A stretch of DNA of 16,720 nucleotides from an uncultured Corynebacterium sp. (lineage in GTDB: Bacteria > Actinomycetota > Actinomycetes > Mycobacteriales > Mycobacteriaceae): contig NZ_CABTZR010000050.1 in assembly GCF_902489365.1 (NCBI RefSeq), positions 1-16,720 of the forward strand, written 5' to 3'. A model generated the notes under the pieces. The model did no database searches. It saw only the letters and a list, made by a program, of their open reading frames with translations, and was not told the origin of the DNA. This document shows positions 7,616 to 13,842 of the stretch, in pieces (position 1 is the first letter of the stretch; every line of letters begins with the position of its first letter). The translations under genes and the position numbers were made by a program.

Positions 7616-7634
7616 TTAGCCGAGCCTAACCTTA
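7616..7634 (-). promoter_or_regulatory. DtxR (iron repressor) box of the efeUOB operon
   Basis: On the minus strand TAAGGTTAGGCTCGGCTAA matches 15 of 19 positions of the DtxR consensus TTAGGTTAGSCTAACCTAA. It sits just downstream of a candidate -10 element (TAGACT, 7639-7634) and covers the likely transcription start. This fits repression of efeUOB by iron-loaded DtxR. Confidence 0.75.
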
Positions 7635-7639
7635 GTCTA
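7634..7639 (-). promoter_or_regulatory. Candidate -10 element of the efeUOB promoter
   Basis: TAGACT on the minus strand fits the corynebacterial TANNNT -10 pattern and abuts the stronger DtxR box. No convincing -35 hexamer is visible at 16-18 bases, which is common in this genus. Confidence 0.4.
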
Positions 7640-7884
7640 GGTGTGGTGAGAAAGTAAATTCCTTTCCTTACCTGTACGGTGAAGCGAAGGTGAGGGAACT
7701 CAGTTCTGGGATCATGGCCGCGGGGTGCAGCCCGCACAATAATCGGCCTGGGGCCATGTAGAAGCGGGGGCACGTGGCATTGAAAACTGGAATCTAGGCG
7801 AGCGCACCTCTGAGGAGGCGTTCGACGCACACCCTGAATTCGTGCGGGGACAACTCAGCGTGGGGGCGACTTTGGAGTATGTAG
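7640..7884. other. Non-coding or decayed stretch before the phage polymerase remnant
   Basis: No intact gene is visible. A plus-strand frame is open from 7743 to about 7931 and reads with protein-like composition (for example EEAFDAHPEFVRGQLSVGA), then runs into the polymerase remnant one frame out. Removing one base near 7905 would join it to the polymerase reading. This may be more of the same decayed phage gene, but I cannot name that part. Confidence 0.35.
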
Positions 7885-8061
7885 CGCGAAGTGAGGCCGG
7901 ATTGCTTGTACGTCCACGACGAAATCGTCATTGACGAACCCGAGGACTCCGGCTTCACCATCGCCGATGCCTGCCAGCTCATGACGACCCCACCCGACTG
8001 GGCAGCAGGCCTCCCACTCGACGCCGACGGGTACGAATGCGACTATTACCGCAAAGGTTAG
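7885..8061 (+). pseudogene. C-terminal remnant of a family A phage DNA polymerase
   Basis: The open frame lacks a start codon and encodes only the last 58 residues of a polymerase. It contains the motif C hallmark YVHDEIVIDEP, then a helix ending CQLMTTPPDWAAGLPL and the terminal DGYECDYYRKG. This ending, with PDWA.GLPL..DGYEC.(F/Y)Y, is typical of phage-encoded family A DNA polymerases, where VHDEIV holds the catalytic Asp. The polymerase, exonuclease and palm N-terminal parts are gone. Its stop codon overlaps the stop codon of the convergent AbiF gene by two bases, so this junction is probably inherited from the parent phage or prophage. Confidence 0.75.
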
Positions 8062-8975
8062 ACGCGCCAGAGAGGCAACTCGCGCCAGTTGTCAGGTGCT
8101 CCTGTGCGAGAAAACGGCACGATGGGATTGTGCGGGTAGGTGTAGAGCAGCTTCGGTAGCCGGTCGGCTGGAGACAAGTCCAGTTGGCGGTGCAAGTATT
8201 GGATAAGGGAGAGCTGCCCGAACACGCGATTCATTCCTTCAGCTGCCGGAGCCAGCCTGACGTCATTGTTCAGTTTCGGTTTGATGTCGTAAACACGGTT
8301 GAACATCCTTGCATGATGAGCTGCGTAATTACGCAGAATATTCAAGGATTTCAGCCATGATTCAAGCTGAGGACCAGTTAGGCCGCAGGGCTCGGCAATC
8401 CGTTTGCGCACGATATTGGGCGACATGCCGTACAGGTGCGACAGCATCCCCCAATCCATGATTTCGGCAGCCGCCCAGATGGGTAGAGTCCCGCCATATT
8501 TGGATTTGTGGTGGGCGACGAAGTCCTCCTTCGACGCTTTCAATGCCGACTGGTACTTTCTCAGCCACACCTCATGCACGCTACGCCCGTCTTTGTTTCG
8601 CTGCTGTGCCCGGGCGCTCAAACGCTGGGGATCCAAATAGATCAGCGGGTCAAGGCGACCCAGTTCGTGACCGAGCTTGGTTCGAATAGCCAACTCCACG
8701 CGATCAAGCTCGATGAACACGCTGTGGCGCAATTGTTCGTCAAACTCATAGAGGGCTACCACTAGGCCAAACGATGCTCCCTCAACGAATTCATCTTGGG
8801 CAGTGCCGTCGCCTTGGGAGAAACGGCGCATCGGGTACCAGTATCCGGACAAGCGGTAGTAGTTCAATCGAGCCAGCAGCGTCTCAGCATGTTGGGGATC
8901 ATTCACTCGCATCCCACGCTGACGAAGCAATTCGACCTGTTCACCGTAGGTCTTGAACTGCTTCACCTGCTCCAC
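8058..8975 (-). CDS. AbiF/AbiD-type abortive infection protein (Abi_2 family, HEPN RNase)
   Basis: A protein of about 305 residues matching the Abi_2 family over its whole length. Near the N-terminus it has VKQFKTYGEQVELL and LLARLNYYRLSGYWYP. In the middle it has LPIWAAAEIMDWGMLSHLY. The C-terminal HEPN motif RNYAAH (R215 to H220, an R-x4-H) is the expected RNase active site. Family members are phage defence toxins that cleave RNA and stop growth on infection. The start is uncertain. GTG 8975 is preferred because it follows AGGGG at 5 bases and places the conserved KQFKTY near the N-terminus as in relatives. GTG 9023 would add 16 unconserved residues, has no ribosome binding site and lies inside a leader hairpin. 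The gene looks intact, between two decayed phage genes. Confidence 0.88.
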   Translation of the reverse strand: MEQVKQFKTYGEQVELLRQRGMRVNDPQHAETLLARLNYYRLSGYWYPMRRFSQGDGTAQDEFVEGASFGLVVALYEFDEQLRHSVFIELDRVELAIRTKLGHELGRLDPLIYLDPQRLSARAQQRNKDGRSVHEVWLRKYQSALKASKEDFVAHHKSKYGGTLPIWAAAEIMDWGMLSHLYGMSPNIVRKRIAEPCGLTGPQLESWLKSLNILRNYAAHHARMFNRVYDIKPKLNNDVRLAPAAEGMNRVFGQLSLIQYLHRQLDLSPADRLPKLLYTYPHNPIVPFSRTGAPDNWRELPLWRV

Positions 8976-9003
8976 GCGCACCCCTGTTTGATACGAAAAC
9001 GAA

Positions 9004-9046
9004 GACCGGCCCTGGACTCCCACCGAGGCGGGCAGCGGAACCGGTC
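9004..9046 (-). ncRNA. Structured leader or small RNA hairpin upstream of the AbiF gene
   Basis: On the minus strand an outer 6-bp stem (GACCGG 9046-9041 with CCGGTC 9009-9004) encloses a CTG/CAG 3-bp stem and an inner stem CCCGC(CTCG)GTGGG (9032-9019). It lies in the roughly 75-base leader between the predicted transcription start and the GTG at 8975. It could be an autoregulatory leader of the toxin mRNA or the 5' part of a separate RNA that controls the HEPN protein. That it is a distinct RNA is a hypothesis. Confidence 0.4.
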
Positions 9047-9058
9047 ATGTTGACTACA

Positions 9059-9087
9059 AGGCTACTTTGTTCATGACGCCGAAGCAA
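9059..9087 (-). promoter_or_regulatory. Promoter of the AbiF gene
   Basis: On the minus strand TTGCTT (9087-9082), a 17-base spacer and TAGCCT (9064-9059) form a good sigma-70/SigA-like promoter with a TANNNT -10. Transcription would start near 9052 and run into the structured leader and the AbiF gene. Confidence 0.55.
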
Positions 9088-9228
9088 GAGCACGGGGCGC
9101 GGAACCATCGGTACGTTCACACACCAGTGTGCCCTCTGACCCGTCCGGATTTGTCGGTCCGCAGGGGCGTATGGGCGAGAGCCTTCCTCCCGCCGTGTCC
9201 GGTTTCGGTGGCTGCCGTGCCTGACAGG

Positions 9229-9275
9229 TGAGAGCCTGGCGCATCCCGCGCCCGCGATTGTCTACCCGGCTCTCA
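9229..9275 (+). promoter_or_regulatory. Inverted repeat just before the antirepressor ribosome binding site
   Basis: TGAGAGCC (9229-9236) pairs perfectly with GGCTCTCA (9268-9275), four bases before the AAGGAG at 9279-9284. Within a phage control region it could be an operator or a leader hairpin. It may now be without function. Confidence 0.4.
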
Positions 9276-9290
9276 GATAAGGAGCCGGTC

Positions 9291-9494
9291 ATGGCTACCG
9301 GACTACAAGTGTTCACCAACCACGAGTTCGGCACGCTCCGAACCATCACCTCGGGCAGGCAGGTCCTGTTCTGCGGCCGGGACGTGGCGACCGCCCTCGG
9401 CTACGCCAACACGAAAGATGCCCTGGCGCGTCACTGTAAGGGGGTCGTGAATCACGGAACCACAAACGGGCCCTCGGCAGGCTGGCGTTCATAA
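9291..9494 (+). pseudogene. Truncated phage BRO-N antirepressor
   Basis: A 67-codon frame starting at ATG 9291 behind AAGGAG at six bases. Its first 55 residues match the BRO N-terminal DNA-binding domain of phage antirepressors: LQVFTNHEFGTLRT, then FCGRDVATALGYANTKDALARHCKGVV. After NH the family resemblance ends, and the frame reads a few unrelated residues to a stop. Full antirepressors are usually 200-280 residues with a C-terminal KilA/ANT-type domain, so at least two thirds is missing. The upstream signals are intact, so a short peptide could still be made. It faces away from the AbiF gene, as early lysogeny genes often do. Confidence 0.75.
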
Positions 9495-9554
9495 AGCTAG
9501 CAGTCGATCTTAGTGTTGGCAGCGATCGAGTGTGTCCGATGGGCGCACTAGTGT

Positions 9555-9560
9555 TATAGA
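9555..9560 (+). promoter_or_regulatory. Candidate -10 of the DUF445 operon
   Basis: TATAGA, 45 bases before the ATG at 9605, with AAGGAG at 9590-9595 in between. TAGTGT at 9549-9554 is an alternative. No good -35 hexamer is visible at the usual distance. Confidence 0.3.
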
Positions 9561-9604
9561 ACGAAGCTTCACTCCGTCTTCGAAACACTAAGGAGAACCA
9601 ACCC

Positions 9605-10939
9605 ATGACGCACCGCGCAGACGCAGGGCTTAAGCCGGCTCAGGAGACGTCGGCGTCGCAGACGTCGTTTGTGCCGCAGCCAGGAAACCAGGAGGCGCGG
9701 CGGGCAGACCTGCGCCGCTGGAAGGCGATTGCGCTGTCTTTCCTGATTGGTGCGGCGGTGATCTTTTTGGGGTGCTCGTGGTGGCAGGCGTCGGCAAGCG
9801 GGGCTCCCGTCTGGGTGGGCTACGTGCGCGCGGCAGCGGAGGCAGGAATGGTCGGTGGACTGGCGGACTGGTTCGCCGTGACCGCGCTGTTCCGCCGACC
9901 CATGGGGTTGCCCATCCCGCACACCGCACTCATCCCCAATAACAAGGACCGCGTGGGTGATGCGCTCAAGGACTTCGTGGAGGAGAACTTCCTTACCGCG
10001 GATGCGCTCAGCGCCAAGGTGCGGGAGGCCGAGATTCCGCTGTGGCTGGCGCGCCAGGGTGTTGAGCCTGGGCGGGCGGCGGAGGTCTCCGCGTGGATTG
10101 GTGAGCGCGCAGCTAGTGTGGTCGCAGACCTAGACCCGGCGGAGGCAGAGCAATTCATCCGCACCCAAGTCATGGACCGTCTGGCAGAACCCGAGTGGGG
10201 CCCGCCGCTGGGGCGCCTGCTGGAGGGCTATATCGCCGAAGGTAAGGCGCGCCCGCTGGAGGATGACCTCATTGAGTGGGCACACGGCAAGATCCTCGGC
10301 ATGGAATCCACGGTGGTCACCGCCATCGATGAGCGCATGCCCGGCTGGGCGCCACGCTTTGCCCGCGAGATGGTGGGGGAGAAGGTCTATGCTGAGCTCG
10401 TGGAATTCGCCGATGAGGTCCGCCGCAACGGCAACCACGAAGCCCGCTTGGCCATTCGCCGCAACCTGTCCAAGCTGGCTTCGGACCTGCAGTGGGATGA
10501 GGACATGCGTGGGCGCATTGAAGGAATCAAACAGGAGATGCTGGCCTCCGATCAGGCGCAGAAAGCCCCGGCGGCGATGTGGGCGACGGTGTCCTCCACG
10601 CTCATTGAGCAGCTCACCGACCCAGAGTCCTTCCTGCGTCAGAAGATCACCGCCAAGGTGAAGGAATTGGCGCACCGTCTGTTGGAGGATTCGGAGTTCC
10701 TAGCGCAAGCCAACGAGCTGGTGGATAAGGCCGCGCGCTACGCGGTGGAGAAGTTCGCACCGGAGATCATCGCGATTATTCCAGAGACCATTAAGCGTTG
10801 GGATGCCCAGGAGGCTTCCGAGAATATCGAGCTGATGGTGGGCAAAGACTTGCAGTTCATTCGGCTTAACGGCACGGTCGTGGGTGCGCTGGCTGGATTG
10901 GTTATCTACACTGTTAATCATCTGCTTTTTGGCGTCTAA
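9605..10939 (+). CDS. DUF445 (YjiN-type) membrane protein
   Basis: A 444-residue protein of the DUF445 family, known from E. coli YjiN and widespread in actinobacteria, without a defined biochemical role. A charged cytoplasmic N-terminus of about 38 residues precedes a membrane helix (about 42-63), then the conserved AAAEAGMVGGLADWFAVTALF segment with FRRPMGLPIPHTALIPNNKDRVG. A long helical middle follows, and a second membrane helix lies at the extreme C-terminus (VVGALAGLVIYTVNHLLFG). The two terminal helices with a large soluble centre are typical of the family. AAGGAG at 9590-9595 supports the ATG. It is the first gene of a four-gene plus-strand operon. Confidence 0.92.
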   Translation: MTHRADAGLKPAQETSASQTSFVPQPGNQEARRADLRRWKAIALSFLIGAAVIFLGCSWWQASASGAPVWVGYVRAAAEAGMVGGLADWFAVTALFRRPMGLPIPHTALIPNNKDRVGDALKDFVEENFLTADALSAKVREAEIPLWLARQGVEPGRAAEVSAWIGERAASVVADLDPAEAEQFIRTQVMDRLAEPEWGPPLGRLLEGYIAEGKARPLEDDLIEWAHGKILGMESTVVTAIDERMPGWAPRFAREMVGEKVYAELVEFADEVRRNGNHEARLAIRRNLSKLASDLQWDEDMRGRIEGIKQEMLASDQAQKAPAAMWATVSSTLIEQLTDPESFLRQKITAKVKELAHRLLEDSEFLAQANELVDKAARYAVEKFAPEIIAIIPETIKRWDAQEASENIELMVGKDLQFIRLNGTVVGALAGLVIYTVNHLLFGV

Positions 10940-10954
10940 CAAGGAGTGACGACC

Positions 10955-11416
10955 ATGTCCGTATTTGACTCAATCAAGAATGCCGGTTCCTCTGCTTTTG
11001 ATGTGGCCAAGGATTTTGGTGGCCGCTTCAAGGAGGAGCGCCAGAACCAAGCCCAGAGCGCGCAGGCGGATCGCATTGCCCGCGCCGCCGATGAGGCGGG
11101 CATGGGTGATGGCACTGCGAAGGAGGAGTCCTTCTTCGACCGCGTGACCTCCACGGCGAAGAATATTGGGGAGTCTGTGTCCTCCGCCGCCCGTGAGACC
11201 CGCAACTCGGAGTCCTTCGAGAAGGCTCGTGAGGATTTCAACACCGCCTTCAACGAGACCCGTGAGGGCGTGCAGGGCGCTATCAACAACGCCAAGGAGC
11301 AGCGCGCGGAGGGCAAGCATGCCCAGCAGCCGCAGGAGCCGCAGAGCCCGCGCAACCCTTATGCCCCGAAGCCGAATGACGATGTCATTGACGGCGAAGT
11401 AGTTGACGAGAACTAG
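10955..11416 (+). CDS. Charged, helical hypothetical protein
   Basis: A 153-residue soluble protein rich in Glu, Ala, Asn and Gln, with amphipathic helical repeats of LEA-like or YtxH-like character (DRVTSTAKNIGESVSSAARE and similar). A Pro/Gln-rich linker follows, and then a conserved-looking acidic end DDVIDGEVVDEN. No catalytic residues or membrane helix are visible. ATG 10955 is chosen because AAGGAG (10941-10946) sits eight bases upstream. An in-frame GTG at 10946 would overlap that element. It lies 15 bases after the DUF445 gene, so it is surely co-transcribed. I do not recognise a function. Confidence 0.82.
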   Translation: MSVFDSIKNAGSSAFDVAKDFGGRFKEERQNQAQSAQADRIARAADEAGMGDGTAKEESFFDRVTSTAKNIGESVSSAARETRNSESFEKAREDFNTAFNETREGVQGAINNAKEQRAEGKHAQQPQEPQSPRNPYAPKPNDDVIDGEVVDEN

Positions 11417-11429
11417 TTAGTCTTTCTTG

Positions 11430-11720
11430 ATGCACACTTTTCTAAACATTATTGCGTCGATACCGCAGTACATTTTCATGGCGGTATCCCTCTTCGCCCT
11501 CTTTGGTGCCGTCCTGGCAGCGATGACGCGGGAGGACGCCTTCCGCGCCGGTGACCGCCAGAACAAATGGGTGTGGGTCGGGCTGCTCTTCGGTTCCGCT
11601 GTGGTGATGAACCTGCCTCTGCCCTTTGTCAGCTGGATTGGCGCCATCATTACCGGTGTGTACTGGTTTGATGTGCGCCCGCAGCTCAAGGCCATCATCA
11701 ACGGCGATTATTCCTACTAA
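11430..11720 (+). CDS. DUF2516 family membrane protein
   Basis: A 96-residue protein with three hydrophobic segments (about residues 8-32, 46-64 and 66-78), matching the actinobacterial DUF2516 family of unknown function. It ends in a basic/acidic tail (VRPQLKAIINGDYSY). The ATG at 11430 fits the family start. A TTG one codon earlier is less likely, and no clear Shine-Dalgarno sequence precedes either. It begins 13 bases after the preceding gene and its stop overlaps the next start (TAATG). Confidence 0.85.
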   Translation: MHTFLNIIASIPQYIFMAVSLFALFGAVLAAMTREDAFRAGDRQNKWVWVGLLFGSAVVMNLPLPFVSWIGAIITGVYWFDVRPQLKAIINGDYSY

Positions 11721-12181
11721 TGCTGAACCTGCTTGAGGCCTCCCTGGAGGAGGTGCGAACTCAGTCCGCGGGGCAGCAGCGAGTGCTTGTCTCCCCGCAC
11801 CACGTGCTTGCCGCTGAGGGCGCCGAGCACGTTATTTCTGTTGCCGGTTATCCCACTGGGCGCCACCACTCCTTGGTGAAGGCGGCGGAGGCGCGGCTGG
11901 CAGTTCAGTCTGGTGCGGCCGAGGTGTGGGTTGCGGTGGATGCGCTGCTAGGGGATGCCACCTCGCTCCTCTCCGAGCTCGTCACCCTCCGCGAGGCCTG
12001 CCCGCTGCCCGTGCGCTTGGGGCTCATTCTTCCCGAAGACCCGCGCTTGCCGCTGACAGAAATAGCCCGCCTGGCGGAGCAGGCGGGCTATCAATGCCTT
12101 GTTGATCCCGGTTCCGTCGTTTCAGACGACGAAGACCTGGACACGCAGCTCACCGTAGAGAGCCTGCGCTCTAGTTCTTAA
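11720..12181 (+). CDS. Short DeoC-like protein lacking the catalytic half
   Basis: A 153-residue protein that resembles deoxyribose-phosphate aldolase over the first half of the TIM barrel: RVLVSPHHV, then VISVAGYPTGRHHSLVKAAEARLAVQSGAAEVWVAVDA (compare the family V.GFP.G....K..EA..A...GA.E.D.V). Normal DeoC is about 215-260 residues. The Schiff-base lysine segment (family V.KTSTG) reads QCLVDPGSV here, and the second lysine region (K..GG) is absent, so aldolase activity is unlikely. Genomes in this genus often label it deoC. It is translationally coupled to the DUF2516 gene. Its stop lies three bases from the stop of the convergent lmeA-like gene. Confidence 0.75.
   Translation: MLNLLEASLEEVRTQSAGQQRVLVSPHHVLAAEGAEHVISVAGYPTGRHHSLVKAAEARLAVQSGAAEVWVAVDALLGDATSLLSELVTLREACPLPVRLGLILPEDPRLPLTEIARLAEQAGYQCLVDPGSVVSDDEDLDTQLTVESLRSSS
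12062..12091 (-). terminator. Perfect 12-bp hairpin inside the DeoC-like gene, likely terminator of the opposite operon
   Basis: ATAGCCCGCCTG (12062-12073), a six-base loop, and CAGGCGGGCTAT (12080-12091). Read on the minus strand the stem is followed by TTCTGTC after its terminal TAT, which is a modest T-rich tail. It lies about 94 bases beyond the stop of the lmeA-like gene and could end the three-gene minus-strand operon. On the plus strand no T-tract follows. Confidence 0.55.
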
Positions 12182-12184
12182 GTC

Positions 12185-12982
12185 TTAGTTGGCCGGTGTC
12201 GATTCCGGTGCTGGTGCTGTGGCGGAATCGAGCTCGCTCATCGGAACGTCGTGGCCAATGAGGGTCAGCGTGAGCTCGCCAGCCCCAACATCCACGGATT
12301 CAAAGGTGAGCTTTTGGCCCGCGAGCTGTTCCTCCATGCCTTCGGCCAAGGCATTCGAGATCGCGGAAGTGGCCTGCTCGGGCAGGTCGAAGCCGAAGAG
12401 CGATGCTTCCTTCGCATCGATGGCGAGTTTGCCATCGCGAGCCTCCGGCTTGAGCGAGAGCGTGGCCAGGCCGCCGGCAAATTCCACTTCGAGGTCATCT
12501 TCGGCATCGTTGGCGGTAATCGCGGTCACCACGAGGTTTCCCAAGGCGTCATAGCCGGACTGCTCAGCAATAGCCTTTTGGAAGCTGGCGAGCAGGAACT
12601 GATCCGGGACCGTGGTCGAGGCCCGCAGAGTGCCCGCGACCGGCTCTTGGGACAGCGTCATGTCTTCGACGTGGACATCAGCGGCCGGTTGGCCGGTGAT
12701 GGTGGTGCCCTCAATCTTCAGCGTGGACGGGGTCTTCATATCCATCTGCGGAATCTTGCCGTTGAGCAAACCAAAGACCATGGGGCTGGCACCGAAGCTT
12801 ACCTCCGGTTCTTCGGAGGTCTCCACGCCCTGCTCCTTGGCGGACTGGGTGAATTCGCTCTTCATCTGCGAGCCCAAGAACCAGCGCAGGCCAAGCTCAG
12901 CAAGCAAGATGATGAGCAGGAGCGTCACCAGTACGCCGATGAAAATTTTCCAGGCCGTTGAGGCGGGAGATTTAGAAGCCAT
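12185..12982 (-). CDS. LmeA-type phospholipid-binding protein (DUF2993)
   Basis: A 265-residue envelope protein with a short basic N-terminus and one membrane helix (about 11-32), which acts as anchor or uncleaved signal. A DUF2993 beta-rich domain follows, and a Pro/Ala-rich tail ends it. In mycobacteria the family member LmeA binds phospholipid and is needed for lipomannan elongation in the periplasm. A similar role in corynebacterial lipoglycan synthesis is inference. ATG 12982 gives the canonical N-terminus MASKSPASTAWK. The longer reading to 13033 starts inside the upstream gene. No Shine-Dalgarno is visible. It is the last gene of a minus-strand operon, 23 bases after the methyltransferase-like gene. 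Confidence 0.8.
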   Translation of the reverse strand: MASKSPASTAWKIFIGVLVTLLLIILLAELGLRWFLGSQMKSEFTQSAKEQGVETSEEPEVSFGASPMVFGLLNGKIPQMDMKTPSTLKIEGTTITGQPAADVHVEDMTLSQEPVAGTLRASTTVPDQFLLASFQKAIAEQSGYDALGNLVVTAITANDAEDDLEVEFAGGLATLSLKPEARDGKLAIDAKEASLFGFDLPEQATSAISNALAEGMEEQLAGQKLTFESVDVGAGELTLTLIGHDVPMSELDSATAPAPESTPAN

Positions 12983-13005
12983 GACTACTAGTGTGGCGCA
13001 CTGGC

Positions 13006-13815
13006 TTAAGGTTGGCCAACTACCACGTCCCAATCCACTGTGAGCACGTTGTCCCGCAGGCGGCGGTTCACCGGGTGGATGGGGACTGTCTGCCGGAGCT
13101 CTTTACGCGCCATGCGCCAGCGCACCCGCGGACCATAAGGAGACCAGCCGGCGGCGCGGTCCCAGGCGGCGTCGGCCGCCTGCAAGAGCTCATGGATTGG
13201 TTCACCCGGCACGTTGCGGTGGATGAGGATTTTGGGCAGGCGCTCCGCAATATCGCTAGGGCGCTCTACGTCGAAAGGATCCCACGCCAGGGTTAGGGTG
13301 CGTGGACCGGCGGCGCTGAGAAGCACCCAGGCGGCCCTGCGCCCCAGTTCGTCGCAGGTTCCCTCCACGAAGAACCCACCGGGCGCCAAGCGTGAGGTCA
13401 CCGTGCTCCAGGCTTTCTCCACCTGGTCGACGTCGTACTGGCGCAGCACATTGAAGGCGCGCACCAGTTGCGGGCGGTAGCCGGCAAGCTCGAAGCCGCC
13501 GAGCTCGAAGGTGACGCCATCGCGCGGCGGCAGGACGCGCTCGGGGGAAATCTCTAGGCCCATTACCCGGGTATGCGGGTTAACGCTGCGCAGCCAGCCA
13601 GCCCACTCCACGGTGGTGGTGTGGGAGGCACCGTAGCCGACGTCGAGAGCCAGCGGATCCTGAGTGGAGCGCAGCAGCGAAGAGATTTCCGGGTGCGCCA
13701 CCATCCACCGATCGCAGCGGCGCAGGCGGTTGGGGTTGGTGGTGCCGCGGGTAATAACGCCAAAAGGCCGACCAGCGCTTTCCTGAGCCTTCAGGTTATG
13801 CGCGTGATCGGCCAT
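13006..13815 (-). CDS. SAM-dependent methyltransferase-like protein
   Basis: A 269-residue soluble protein with a Rossmann-like class I methyltransferase layout. Motif I reads LALDVGYGASHT (about residues 54-65). An acidic residue follows at the next strand (VMGLEISPERV) to hold the ribose. FNVLRQYDVDQV fits motif IV, and LAPGGFFVEGTCDE the following strand. The N-terminus GVITRGTTNPNRLRRCDRW is conserved among actinobacterial relatives, whose substrate is not known to me. The motif I glycines are partly altered (DVGYGA rather than DxGxGxG), so activity is uncertain. It begins 27 bases after the DUF2505 gene in the same operon. Confidence 0.75.
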   Translation of the reverse strand: MADHAHNLKAQESAGRPFGVITRGTTNPNRLRRCDRWMVAHPEISSLLRSTQDPLALDVGYGASHTTTVEWAGWLRSVNPHTRVMGLEISPERVLPPRDGVTFELGGFELAGYRPQLVRAFNVLRQYDVDQVEKAWSTVTSRLAPGGFFVEGTCDELGRRAAWVLLSAAGPRTLTLAWDPFDVERPSDIAERLPKILIHRNVPGEPIHELLQAADAAWDRAAGWSPYGPRVRWRMARKELRQTVPIHPVNRRLRDNVLTVDWDVVVGQP

Positions 13816-13842
13816 AGCAACAACTGTGGTGTAGGGAGTTGT

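Noticed and set aside
9071..9349. Minus-strand frame of 92 codons over the antirepressor and AbiF upstream region
   Set aside because: Pro/Arg/Ser-rich composition, no ribosome binding site, and it runs opposite the recognisable BRO-N frame.
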